A stretch of 64,000 nt of DNA, from positions 1,674,001-1,738,000 of the forward strand of contig JAOVFP010000002.1 of NCBI GenBank assembly GCA_025738555.1, given 5' to 3'. The notes beneath the pieces are model-generated. The model was not told the DNA's origin and did no database searches. It saw only the letters and a list, made by a program, of their open reading frames with translations. Origin of the DNA: Cyathus striatus. Lineage: Eukaryota; Basidiomycota; Agaricomycetes; Agaricales; Nidulariaceae. Below are positions 1-10,311 of the stretch, one piece after another. The position numbers were made by a program, and so were the translations under genes. Numbering within the stretch: the stretch's first letter is position 1; the number at the start of each line of letters is the position of its first letter.

Positions 1-1902
1 GTACCCGTACTCACTTCGGGTTTCCATTATAGTTCTCCCATGCCTTCTGGGCATCTTTGCATTTGTTTCCCAGTAGGAAGGGAATCAGTACGTAACACAT
101 ACCAACACTTGCCTAGTTCTGAAAACATGCAGTCAATTTGGGATAGTCCAGCTTGGAAAAGTCTTGGAAATTTCACAACTACTCCTGGAAATCTTACATT
201 TGGTTTTTATATTGATTGGTTCAATCCATTCTCAAATAAAATAGCAGGGAAAACTGTCTCATGTGGTGCAATTATGCTTTTCTGTCTTAATCTCCCTCAT
301 GATCAATGATATCTTCCAGAAAATGTATACTTTGCTGGTATAACTCCACCACCCAAGGAACCAACAGTTGAGACAATTAATGCACTATTAGACCCAGTTG
401 TTGCTCAATTTGTATCAATGTGGTATGGAAAAAATATACAAACTTGTCACCATCCAGAAGGAACATTCAAGCATGTGGGAATTCTTCCAAGAGTAGGAGA
501 CTTACTTGCAATGAGAAAGGCATTTGGATTTGCAGGTGTTGCTTCTAAACGAAATTTCTGCTCCTTTTTCAAGTTGAAATATGATGATATTGATGATCTT
601 AATCCTCACCTATGGGAGTATTGGAGAGGGGATGAAGTAAAAATAGCTGCAGAAAAATCAAGATGTGCAACAACAAAGGTACACTGTAAGGAGATCCTGG
701 ATGAGCATGGTGTTTGTTGGTCAGCTATGCATCATTTGACTTACCATGATCCTGTATGCCATACTGTTCTAGGAGTCATGCACAACTGGCTTGAAGGTGT
801 TTTGCAGCACCATGTGTGGCATAAATGGAGGATTGGAGTTCCAGGAGGTTCTGTGAAAGCACCTAATACTCTACCCAAATTTAATAGTGCAAAAGGGAAG
901 GAGAAGGCTACAAATATTGATCACAATCCAGAAATAAATATGAATTTCAGTGGTAGTGATTCCGACTACAGCCTTTCTGACTATTAGCAAATCTTGGATG
1001 AAGAAAACCACTCTGATACTAGTGACAGTACATATCCTTCTGGTGCTGGGACAGATCGAGATCAAGATTTGGCATCAAAATCAATGTCTTGCATATTTAC
1101 AACCAATCAATTGCTTAGACTATGAGACTGTTTGTCCAATACCTATATTCCTTCATGGATTGAACAGCCACCAACAAACTTGGGAGAATCATCACATGGA
1201 AAACTAAAGGCAGATCAATGGTTGACACTATTTACAATATTCCTCCCACTTGTGCTGCCTGAAATATGGTTAAGCGAGCCTACACAATATACATTACAGC
1301 TATTGGAGAACTTCAATGATCTTGTAAATTGTACAAATATTGTTTGTGCATATTGTACTTCCCCTCAACTTGCAGACAATTTCACAGTGACATATATCTG
1401 ATATCATCAATCATCATCTCTGCTGTTTCCCTCAGTGCATTCATGTCCTAATCATCACTATGCAATGCACATTGGGGACTTATTAAAGTTCTGGGGGCCA
1501 TTAATTGTACTCAGTGAGTTTCAGGGTGAACAGCACAATGGGAAACTGCAAAAGGTTAAGACAAATGGACATCTATGTAAGTGATTTATATATCTAAATT
1601 TTATGTTTCCCAAGAATACTCATATGTATCATTGTGTTTTAGTGAGCTTGGACTACACAATGCTCAATCAGGTTCGTCACCAAGGTCGGCTACAAGCACT
1701 ATATTCCCAGTTATCACTATCAATACCTCAGCACATGGACACCTCATCGTTTTGTGATTCGCCTTTTGTGAAATAAAATCACCCACTTACTCTTTTACAG
1801 AAAGCATTAAGAATTTTCAAATCTGAAAATGGGCAAGCAAAGGATATAGGAAATAAATCACAATTACCTGAAAATGAATACAATCTCATTCTTCACTATA
1901 TT
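1..1902 (+). pseudogene. Plavaka-type transposase, 5' part (decayed)
   Basis: This is the N-terminal and central part of a Plavaka transposase, a CACTA-related cut-and-paste family of Agaricomycetes. One frame reads through a conserved region containing TPGNLTFGFYIDWFNPF, VGDLLAMRKAFGFAGVAS and MHNWLEGVLQHH, then PSWIEQPPTNLGE and LKADQWLTLF near 1147-1235, and the WGPLIVLSEFQGEQHNGKLQ block near 1490-1550. An intron of about 66 bases (1576-1641) fits a GT-AG model. Stops interrupt the frame at 307 (TGA, probably from CGA), 985 (TAG) and about 1120. Coding similarity continues to the base where the 1903-4593 element is inserted and resumes at 4594. The true 5' end lies left of the window. It is not functional. 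The family call is confident; terminal repeats of this element were not found. Confidence 0.85.
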
Positions 1903-2136
1903 ATGGAAACCCGGAGCACCACGCTCAGAAGCATCAAAATATTTTGTGCTCTGAGCGTCGGCTGCTCGGCAGATCGCTTAAGCCTTCGCCTAGATATGTG
2001 TGCTCAGGTCATGAAATTCGGTAGCGACTTACTAACAGCTAGAGGAGTACAAATGAAGGCAAATTGGTGATTACGTAAGCATAGTCACGAGCATCGTTTC
2101 CATAGTGGAAACGACACTCGTGACCTGAGAGATAGA
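1903..2136 (+). repeat. Left terminal inverted repeat
   Basis: This is the left 234-bp arm, beginning ATGGAAACCCGGAGCACC. It matches the reverse complement of 4360-4593 with only a handful of mismatches. Its inner end (2084-2124) is a hairpin with 19-base arms and a TAG loop, carrying two mismatches in this copy. The outer part holds several GAGC/GCTC words that can also pair. Confidence 0.9.
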
Positions 2137-2555
2137 CTGTGCCTTGGCCTTATAGTTATATATTGTAAGTAGGTATCTATATATTACCAATGAGTTATGG
2201 TTGGGTGGTAGTAAAGTTAGCAACGAGGGTTGAACTCAGGACCTCTTGAATTGTGCACATAGTAAATATAGAACAAGATAATAATAGGTATTTTAAAGCT
2301 GACCTGACAATGACGGGAAGTGCATGGGCAACCTGTGGGTATTTTGAGTCTGACCCACACTCATACCCATACCTGTTTGAACCCTATGGGTTGTGGGTAA
2401 CCCGAGGGATATCTTATATATAAATTTAATGTGAATGTACTATATCATAGTTATATATACTTACATGTTGCTTACATATGTAATTGCATAAACAATTGGT
2501 AAATGACTTGATTAAACTATGTATTCTGAGATTCTAACATGTACTTTAATAAATA

Positions 2556-3240
2556 CAGCACACCCTATCGTTATAATAATGTAGGATGTGTTTATTGGCA
2601 CTGGTATCGTTTGCATCGTCATAATGGTGCTATGATAATATTAATGAAACTGGCATTGTTAAAATAAGTCCTGCATCGTTATAATGGTGCTAGTATTGTT
2701 CTAATGATACCAGTGTCATTAAAACACATCCTACATTGTAATAACACATTATAAAGATGCAAGATCCATTCTAACGATGCCAATTTCATTAGAACTATCC
2801 TAACACTGTTATAATGATGCATAACTTGTTTTAACGATGCCAGTATCATTTACATCGTCGTAATGATGCTATTATTATTAGAACTATCCTAGCACTGTTA
2901 TAATAATGCCAAATTTATTTTATCAATGCTGGCATCATTAGAGCGATCCTAGCATCATTATAATGATACAGGATTCATTTTAACGATGCTGGTGTCGTTA
3001 GAACTATCCTAGCACTGTTATAATAATGTAGAATTTGTTTTATGAACGCTGGCATCGTTGGGATGATCCTAGCATTGTTATAATGATGCAGGATTCATTT
3101 TAATGATGCCAGTATTTTTAGAATGATGCATGATTTGTCTAAACGATGCTGGTATCAATAGAACGATCCCTGCATCTTTATATCAGTTCTAGTATCATTA
3201 AAACGATACTTGTATTGCTAAAACAATGCTAGATTAATTA
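2556..3240 (+). repeat. Degenerate ~60-bp tandem repeat, block A
   Basis: This AT-rich array is made of units containing GTTATAATGATGC, ATTTTAACGATGC and GTTAGAACTATCCTAGCA. Similar stretches recur about every 60 bp; a clear example is 2878 versus 2998, 120 bp apart. It lies inside the 1903-4593 element and has no coding potential. Confidence 0.75.
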
Positions 3241-3299
3241 GTGTAAAGTTAGGAATTTGTTATAATAATTGTAGGTTATAAAAAATTATATACAACTGT

Positions 3300-3990
3300 A
3301 TATCTGAAGTAAGTAAAAATGAAGGTCTCAATGAAGCCAAACAACTGTATCAAGTGAAGATAAGTGGGAATGATACCAGACATTTTAGCAAGTTTGAACA
3401 AGTATCTGATGTATTTGAGATGGATATTAACAAAGTAGACATAGTTTAGTAGACCCAGATGAGTTCTAGACAAATAGGAATGAAATAAGTCTGTCCTAAC
3501 AAGCCCAGAAGACAATTAAATGATTAAGAACAAAGTAGATATGTTTTAATGAGTGCAGACAAGTACCAGACAAATAGAATGAATTAGATCTGATTTAATA
3601 AGCACAGAAGGGTTCCAGATGAATATGAATGAAGTAGGCAAGTCTTAACAAGCTCAGAAGAGTAATAGATGAGTAGAAATGAAGTAGATATGTTCAATGA
3701 AGTTAGACAAGATTCAATGAGTTCAGATGAGTAAGAAAAAAGAAGACTCCAGACAAGTAGGAATGAAGCTATACATGTTTCTTGAGCCCAGACAAGTAGA
3801 AATGACACTAGATAAATTCCAACAAGCACAGAAGAGTACTAGACAAGTAGGAATGAAGTTAGACAAGTTTAAACCAGCCCAAGACTCCAGGCAAGTGGAA
3901 ATGAAGCTGTGCATGTATTCTCAAGCCCAGGTAAGTACCAGACAAGTAGGAATGGCATTAGAAAATTTTCAATGATCACTGAAGAGCAGG
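3300..3990 (+). repeat. Degenerate tandem repeat, block B (GACAAGTAGGAATGAAG)
   Basis: This is an array of diverged units built around GACAAGTAGGAATGAAG, separated by AACAAGCNCAGAAGAGT-like linkers. Clear copies are near 3754, 3790, 3841 and 3942, with weaker ones back to about 3340. Purines dominate the plus strand. The short frames on both strands only reflect the repeat. Confidence 0.7.
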
Positions 3991-4359
3991 AACAAAGCAA
4001 GGTATAATTTAGTGAGCACAAAAGAGTGTCAGTTAGTACCAGTCCTATAGGATACTAGGAACATCACAAGATGAATAGGAATATAGCTAGAGATGTTTAA
4101 TAAGGCTAGATGAATTGTGATGTAGTAATATGTAACAAAGCCAACATTATAAAAATAAATATTGCAACACCTTGTATACTGACTAATATTTTGCTGAATC
4201 TGTGCAAAATACATGATTGATTTATCACTTACAATATCTTGTACATATATTTGTAATGAAAAAGAGATAATCATTTCACTTCTATGCGTATCACAGGCAA
4301 TTAATATGGTATTATACATACAATTGACAACTGCATAATAGTCCGAAAAGATCAATAAA

Positions 4360-4593
4360 TCTATCTCTCAGGTCACGAGCATCGTTTCCACTATGGAAAC
4401 GATGCTCGTGACTATGCTTACGTAATCACCAATTTGCCTTCATTTGTACTCCTCTAGCTGTTAGTAAGTCGCTACTGAATTTCATGACCCAAGCACACAT
4501 ATCTAGGCGAAGGCTTAAGCGATCTGCCGAGCAGCCGATGCTCGGAGCACAAAATATTTTGATGCTTCTGAGCGTGGTGCTCCGGGTTTCCAT
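4360..4593 (-). repeat. Right terminal inverted repeat with perfect hairpin
   Basis: This is the right arm, ending GGTGCTCCGGGTTTCCAT. The internal hairpin at 4372-4412 is perfect here, with 19-base arms around a CTA loop. A hairpin at the inner edge of both arms suggests a subterminal transposase-binding or structure-forming site (inference). Confidence 0.9.
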
Positions 4594-5440
4594 ACTATAT
4601 TAATTCACATTCAATACTTGGACTAAGGCACTATCTTGCATTCCCTCATGTTAAAACTATTGGACTGGACAGGGATTGAACCTGTGACCACCCGTACTCA
4701 TGACTAGGCGCTCTTCCAACTGAGCTACCAGCCCTTGCCTATACACAAGCAAGAACAGGTACTTAACCAGTTGAGTGGGCTACCAGGCTCGTCACCATGG
4801 CAGGAGTGCTCCAATATTATACACCCCCATAACCCAGTCAAGGCTGTCAACCTTGCCAATCCAACACCTCATCCAATAGGTGCAAATGTACTACCACTAT
4901 GGGCAAAGCCTCTCAAGCAAGTCACATTCAAGCACCATATCTATTCAATTTATACAGTTCATGCCGGAAATGGCTCTGTGAGTTTTGTTGATGATGATGG
5001 AAGCATTAAGGCTGGATTTATCAAGGCAATATGGTTACAAGAAATTGCTGAAAATCAGCATACTTCTCTTATACTTCAGCTACATATGCAACTTACACCA
5101 CAAAATGAAGCTAAAAATCCTTATTTGTCTATACTAGGTCTACAAGCAAGGCTAGTGTAAGATTCTATCACTTCCAGTCATCAAGTAGTTAACATTACCC
5201 AAGTACAATCTCATGTACCATTTTATCATTGGCCAGCTGGCACATTTGGAATCACATCAGGTACTATTGTACTTATTAATAGTTTACATAGACAAAGAAT
5301 GTAGTGTATGTATGTATTGTTATGTCTCTTTTATATTTTCCACAGTACCAAAAAGCAGAAGCTAAGTATTGGTGTAAAAAACAAGGAATGAGTAGAAGAA
5401 ATGTGAAAAGAGTATGAACAGAATGGGTGGAGATTGATCA
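4594..5440 (+). pseudogene. Plavaka-type transposase, 3' part (decayed)
   Basis: This continues the transposase after the 2.69-kb insertion. It resumes with codons for NSHSILGLRHYLAFPH, is interrupted by a tRNA-like segment (4662-4734), and then has an open stretch at 4735-5160 with VLPLWAKPLKQVTFKHHIYS and YTVHAGNGSVSFVDDDGS. After a TAA at 5158 the C-terminal block VPFYHWPAGTFGITSGTIVL (about 5218-5275) is still readable. It matches the usual Plavaka C-terminal region with its H-x-P-A-G-T-F-G-I core. The 3' boundary is uncertain. It is clearly inactive. Confidence 0.75.
4662..4734 (-). pseudogene. tRNA-like sequence (tRNA pseudogene or SINE head)
   Basis: The minus strand gives a 73-base tRNA-like fold. 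The acceptor stem pairs GGGCTGG with CCAGTCC (one G-T pair), the D stem pairs GCTC with GAGC, and the T arm ACAGG-TTCAATC-CCTGT is perfect. Box A (TAGCTCAGTTGG) and box B (GGTTCAATCCC) look usable for RNA polymerase III. The anticodon arm does not pair, and U33 is lacking if the loop is placed normally, so it is unlikely to be a working tRNA. It interrupts Plavaka coding sequence, which favours a SINE or retroposed tRNA. Confidence 0.55.
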
Positions 5441-5469
5441 AGCTTAAAGCCAATAATATGGCACTCTTG

Positions 5470-7140
5470 CCATGTCTTGTCTGTTTCATTCATTATTCCC
5501 TCTAATTCCCACTATGTACCCCCTTCCTTTCTCCCTCTGAGTTCCATTTGATGCACATATGTCAATACCAGGTAAGCAAACTGCTTTTCTGTCCTCAGCT
5601 CCCCCAAGTCCCTCACATCCCCACAGCGTCATCAAGGACACCATGACAGGTACCCCCAGCCCATCCCTGCCCACTCACAATGATCATCATCACCATTCTC
5701 ATAGTATCAATGCCAAATCATGCCTGCCATCACTGATCTCAATGACCCCCACTACCTGTGGAGTCACAGTGTAGTCGATGCTGGGCCAGTGCAAGTTTGC
5801 AGTGTGGAGTGATAAAGATGCATGGGGTGGTGGTTGTGGTGGCATTGGTAGGGTGATTGAGTCGAAGGAGGTTGTCCTGGGAGGAGTGGGAGTGTGAGGA
5901 GAACAACGAAGAGCACAAGCTAGGCCAGGAGCTGACACTTGTGCTGTTGGAGTCTTCACTGGTACTGTGAATAGAGAATGAGGTATGGGTGGGCATGGGC
6001 AAGATGATGTTGTTGCTCTTTGAGAGGATCACAAAGTTTGCTTTCAGTGCCATGGTCACCCTCAATCACCCATGTGTTATGAGATGGGGACTGTGCTATG
6101 GTCTGTTGAGATGTCACAGAGGATGAATGGGGCTGGATGCATGATGGTGAATGCTTTCCAGTTGTTGTGTGTGAAGTGTTGCATCTCAACTTCCATTACA
6201 TCAAGTCCCTGCAGGTTGTTGTCATTCTGATGCTCTCATTGCATGCCCCAATACCAGGTAATCACCCTCCTCCACTCACCTGAACACCCATTGCCACCTC
6301 ATGTTCTGACTCCCACAGTATTGTCTACACTTTGTAGCCACCTACTTCCATTTACCAAGCCACCCTCCTATGTCGTTTCACATGACAGCTTCTCCCTCCT
6401 TGAAGGTTGATGCAATGCCACATTCCCAACTTGATGTCCCTTCTTATCCTTCTCCCCTGGCCCACCTTCCTCCCACCACCACCACACCACATCGCCCATG
6501 CCAACCCCATCACCTCGTGCAACCTCTCAGTGTGCTAGCAAAATCAGTGTCATTGCCACCTCACCCTGGCTCTCCTTCTTCACTATGTTTATACAACAAC
6601 AATACATCTAGAATGGCATCCACACTATGTCATCTGGCCCCCCTCCCTCTCTCTTCTTTGCTTGTGCCTGCGCCATGATGAAGACAATGACACCTGCCAT
6701 TGGCAAAATGGCATTGATGTAACATAAACACTATCATACATGTTTTGCCTATGGCTACCAACACCTTCAACCATCACCTCCACCAACCTCCCCTCCTCCC
6801 AACCCTCAGAGTCTGTCCCCCTCCCTCCCTCCAGCATGACAGTGCACCATCCCTTATCTCCCCCTTTTCTTCTCCCTCTTGTACCAGTGCAACAGCATTG
6901 CTGCTGTCTTACTACCTCCCTTCTCCATCCCTGTCATCCTGATGTCTCATCCAGCACCAGTACCACTGCCTCTCACAAGCCCTCTGTTCTCCCAGCACCA
7001 CCACCTTGTCAATGATACTAACACCTCCCTCTTCCCTAGTGGCACAGTGGCTATTTCTTCCCACCTCGCTGTCTCCCACCACCTCCACAATTTTGCTGTC
7101 TTACATCACACCACCTCCAGTAGCTGTAGACCATAGCTAG
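5470..7140. repeat. CT/CA-rich low-complexity tract
   Basis: This region is built from CCTCCCC, CACCACC, CATCACC and similar words. All frames on both strands look like Ser/Pro/Thr/His-rich protein, which is a composition effect and not evidence of genes. Related tracts recur at 15725-16540 and 23390-24050, suggesting one dispersed repeat family. No intron structure or known domain is visible. Confidence 0.55.
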
Positions 7141-7377
7141 GGAAGTTACAAGCTACCAAACATGAGAGTATGATGGGATGTCCTTTGGTCTTTAGGTCAT
7201 GTCACAGAGGTGCTTTTGGTAGGGGGATAGGTGTGGTCTTGAGAGTTGGAAGGAGGATGTGACAACTTGTGGATAGGTTCCCTTTTTATTTCATTTTACA
7301 TGTAACATACAGCAATACTAGTTGTAAATTTAATGTTCCTGAACAATGAATTACTCATTATTGCTATGATTGGATCA

Positions 7378-7529
7378 GGAGCTGAAATCCTGCTCAGAGT
7401 GCTTGCTTTCCTCTCTATCCATAGGTATATCTCCTTCATGATAATCATAATAGACCCCTCCATCTTTCTGACCATCATATTCACCATCCTCATCATTATA
7501 ATGCTCAGTATCCTCCTCCATTTCATCTG
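7378..7529 (-). other. Acidic open stretch, possible exon remnant
   Basis: After a possible splice acceptor (TTTCAG) the minus strand reads about 50 codons very rich in Asp, Glu, Tyr and Gly (for example DEMEEDTEHYNDEDGEYDG) before a TGA at 7378. Acidic low-complexity exons occur in several Agaricomycete transposase genes, but no domain is recognisable. It could be chance. Confidence 0.25.
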
Positions 7530-7574
7530 AAACATACCAACTTAAAACAAGAACTTGTCACTTAGCCACATGTT

Positions 7575-7860
7575 TCAACTGACTATCAGAGAGTCAGTTG
7601 ATAGTCAGTTGATAGTATCAGAGAGTTGATTAATAGTAAGATGAGACTTAGTTGAGACTCAGGTGAGACTCAGGTGAGAGTTTTGAGAGTCAGGTGAGAG
7701 TCAGTTGATAGTCAGATTATAATTACATACAAAATAGAGTAATTGCTAGTCTCACCTTACTCTCACCTTACTATTAGCTTACTCTTATTCAATCTGGTAT
7801 CAGATACTAATCTGAGAGTTGATTGATACAATTTCACCTGACTATCACCTGACTATCAAT
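7575..7860. repeat. AGTCAGTTGATAG word repeats, left block
   Basis: This block is a series of GAGTCAGGTGAGA / AGTCAGTTGATAGT words on the plus strand, followed from about 7755 by their reverse complements (CTCACCTTACT, CACCTGACTATCA). The block is therefore an imperfect inverted repeat of short tandem words. The same words reappear to the right of the palindrome at 8510-8635. Confidence 0.7.
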
Positions 7861-7972
7861 TAAATTTGTATGAGTTATTGGTGTAAAATAGACTCCATGT
7901 AGATTCCACCTGATCACTATAGTTTCCCACAGTTATAACACATGTCACAATGTGTGACATGTTGAAAAAGTG

Positions 7973-8509
7973 GACTTCCTGAATGACACACTAGAACAAG
8001 TGTGCACAGTTATCACAGTTATCTAGACTATAGTTTCCCACAGTCCTCATGCATGTCACACATTGTGACATGTGTGACATGTTGGAAAAGCGTGACACAT
8101 TCAAAAAAGCGTGATATATCGGAAGAAGCGTGACATGTGTGACACGTTGTCACAGTATCATAGCCATCACACTTATCACACTTTTCATGTATTGTCACAC
8201 TTTTTCAGCTTATCACATAGTAACAAGTGTAACAAGTGTGACATGTTGGAACAAGCGTGACAATACATGAAAAGTGTGATAAGTGTGATGGCTATGATAC
8301 TGTGACAACGTGTCACACATGTCACGCTTTCCCAATATGTCACATATGTCACGCTTCTTCCGATATATCACGCTTTTTTGAACATGTCACGCTTTTCCAA
8401 CATGTCACACATGTCACAATGTGTGACATGTGTGAGGACTGTGGGAAACTGTAGTCTAGGTAAGTGTGATGACTGTGCATACTTGTCCTAGTGTGTCATT
8501 CAGGAAGTC
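7973..8509. repeat. 537-bp palindromic element of GTGACATGT words
   Basis: The left arm (7973 to about 8208) begins GACTTCCTGAATGACACAC. The right arm (about 8257-8509) ends GTGTGTCATTCAGGAAGTC, its reverse complement. Both arms carry the same ordered set of words (TTGGAAAAGCGTGACA, AAAAAAGCGTGATATATCGG, GCTATGATACTGTGACAA). The spacer is about 50 bases. Each arm is itself made of short tandem GTGACATGT/ACATGTCAC words. A single strand could form a long cruciform or hairpin. There is no coding capacity. Confidence 0.85.
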
Positions 8510-8635
8510 TCAACTGACTCTCAACTGACTCTAATGAGACTCTCAGTTGACTATTGAGACTCAGTTAAGAGTCAAATGACAGTCAGATGAGAGTCAGGTG
8601 AGAGTCAGTTGATAGTCAGTTGAGACATGTGTGGG
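8510..8635. repeat. AGTCAGTTGATAG word repeats, right block
   Basis: This block has CAACTGACTCT words followed by GAGTCAGGTGAGAGTCAG and AGTCAGTTGATAGTCAG words. It matches the block at 7575-7860, so the 537-bp palindrome is bracketed by the same short repeats. Confidence 0.7.
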
Positions 8636-8650
8636 AGTGACACATACAGC

Positions 8651-10311
8651 TTAAAACATGATTTCCATACATCTCTGTAAATTGATTTTCATCCAACTTA
8701 CTGTCACATGTGTGCTTGAATGCCTGGCTGATATCAAATGGTAAAACAATTGTCCTTGTGGAAACCACATGTTTCTAGGAAGCCTCTTAAAGGACATTGT
8801 CTTCTGACCAGAGTGAGGAATGACCTGGACACATTCTGAAATATGGCCACCCAGAACCAACTCTATTAATTCCTCATGCTCCCTGTCCAGAAGCCGAATA
8901 AATGCCTCTGCTTCTACAGAATGCTCTGGACACTTTTTAATAAAAAATACAGGATGGCGACCGTTAAGTGAGCCAGCTGGGTCATGTTCATCATCAGAAG
9001 TTGCTTTGGGAGTCAGCAAGTGTTTATAATGCTTGGGATAGCCATACTTCATGATAAACTTGTGATGAACTTCACACAGCTATGAAGATAACATAAATCA
9101 GATGTATAGCTTGCCAAAATATACTTAAACTTACATGACACCTATTCTGTACCACTGAATTGGATTCATCCAGGTCTTTCAGTGCTCCTGAACTTTTAAA
9201 CTCCTTGTCATACTGCTCTCGGAAAGTAAAGTAAACATAGTGGTTGTATATCTTCAATATCACATTAATACATAATGCCCATTTTGGATCTACTTGAAAA
9301 GAATTGTAAGCTTGTGACACCAAAACCCGAATGTAAGTGTCGACAGCAACAATCCTGTGAGCAATGTTATAAAGGGAGGTTGCAGATTGGTGGAGATCAG
9401 GGCACCAAACAGGTAGGCTATAGCAGGCCATTGTCATCTTGATGAGGCCAAGAGCAAGATCTTCAAAGTGGCATGCCATAAGGATATTGTGACCTCAACT
9501 TGTCCAATCACTCCAAGGTTGAATAGTGACTTCTGATGGTGAAATTATTGGTTCTTTGGAGTTCCTAAGACTAGCTTCATCAGTGAACTTCTTTGTGAAA
9601 CATTCCAAAACATTGGCAGGAGGATCATATGGAACACTTTTCAGGTCTAACAAGCCCCATAAAAAGTGTACATGAAAGCGAATGGATTCCTATGCTGACA
9701 GCCTCAGTAATCAGTTATGAAATCGGAATATTTGGTATTGCAAATGAACTTTCAGGCCTTTGTCTCCTTCCCATCTATCTTTCTTCGTTAGTTGGTGAGG
9801 TTTTGGTTTCTTCCTTTGGGACTGAGGAGATTGTGATTTGTTGAGGGGAAATGAGGCTATAGCAGGAACACAATAGGTACTGTGTGATGCATGAGGCATT
9901 GAAGGAGGAGTTGGTGTACCAGCAGGGTTGTCTACTACCTGAGAAGACGAGGGAGGAGGCTGATGAGGAAGAGGCTGATGTGGGGGAGGCTGATGTGGGG
10001 GAGGCTGATGTGGGGGAGGCTGATGCAGAGGAGAAGCCTGTGGAGGAAAAGCACACGATGAAGAAACTGGTGGTCCTGGAAGACTGCTTCACTCTTCATA
10101 AAACAAGAATCAGATGATATATTAGTCTTCAGCAAAGAATATAGCTGTTGGTCACTCACCCAAATCCTATTCTCAATGACTGTAATTCATTATGCATCCT
10201 CTGGTCTCTTTGTTCAAGTCGAGAATCAAATTCTGATATGAGTTGATCATATAGCTGTGAGAACAACACATGGAGACCTGGGTCAACAGCTGGTTGAGTT
10301 TGACCATCCAT
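8651..10311 (-). pseudogene. Unrecognised four-exon gene with one in-frame stop
   Basis: Four exons splice with consistent phase: 10311-10160, 10083-9750, 9689-9135 and 9079-8651, with introns of 55-76 bases. The product would be about 489 residues. It starts MDGQTQPAVDPGLHVLF with a charged helical stretch, then has a QPPPH repeat (four near-identical copies), a basic patch RKKPKPHQLTKKDRW, and a likely globular part with IRFHVHFLWGLLDLKSVP and later TSDDEHDPAGSL. I believe similar uncharacterised proteins occur in other Agaricomycetes, but I assign no function. One TGA (9495-9497) interrupts exon 3 and could derive from CGA. The remaining frame is clean, so decay is recent or the stop is an error. 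The C-terminus may be truncated. Confidence 0.6.

Larger units (their letters stand above)
1903..4593. mobile_element. 2.69-kb non-autonomous TIR element inserted in the Plavaka gene
   Basis: Two nearly identical inverted repeats of about 234 bp bound this 2,691-bp segment. It is flanked by a direct duplication ACTATATT (1895-1902 and 4594-4601), extendable to ACTATATTA if the terminal A/T pair is excluded from the repeat. The Plavaka reading frame is broken exactly here and resumes on the other side, so this is a genuine later insertion. The interior has no transposase: it consists of two blocks of degenerate tandem repeats (2556-3240 and 3300-3990) and AT-rich filler. An 8-9 bp duplication with long terminal repeats best fits a Mutator-like (MULE) element; hAT or KDZ/Zisupton also make 8-bp duplications. 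The autonomous partner is not in the window. Confidence 0.85.

Noticed and set aside
2556..3240. CRISPR-like spaced repeats
   Set aside because: Units are contiguous and diverged, without unique spacers, and the genome is eukaryotic.
4662..4734. Functional tRNA-Met (CAT)
   Set aside because: The anticodon stem does not pair and the loop lacks U33 in the normal register.
5559..7136. Multiple Ser/Pro/His-rich frames on both strands
   Set aside because: CT/CA-rich composition; similar tracts elsewhere give the same effect.
9884..10117. Plus-strand frame with EEADVGEADVGEAD repeats
   Set aside because: It is the antisense of the QPPPH repeat in the spliced minus-strand gene, which has consistent splice phases.
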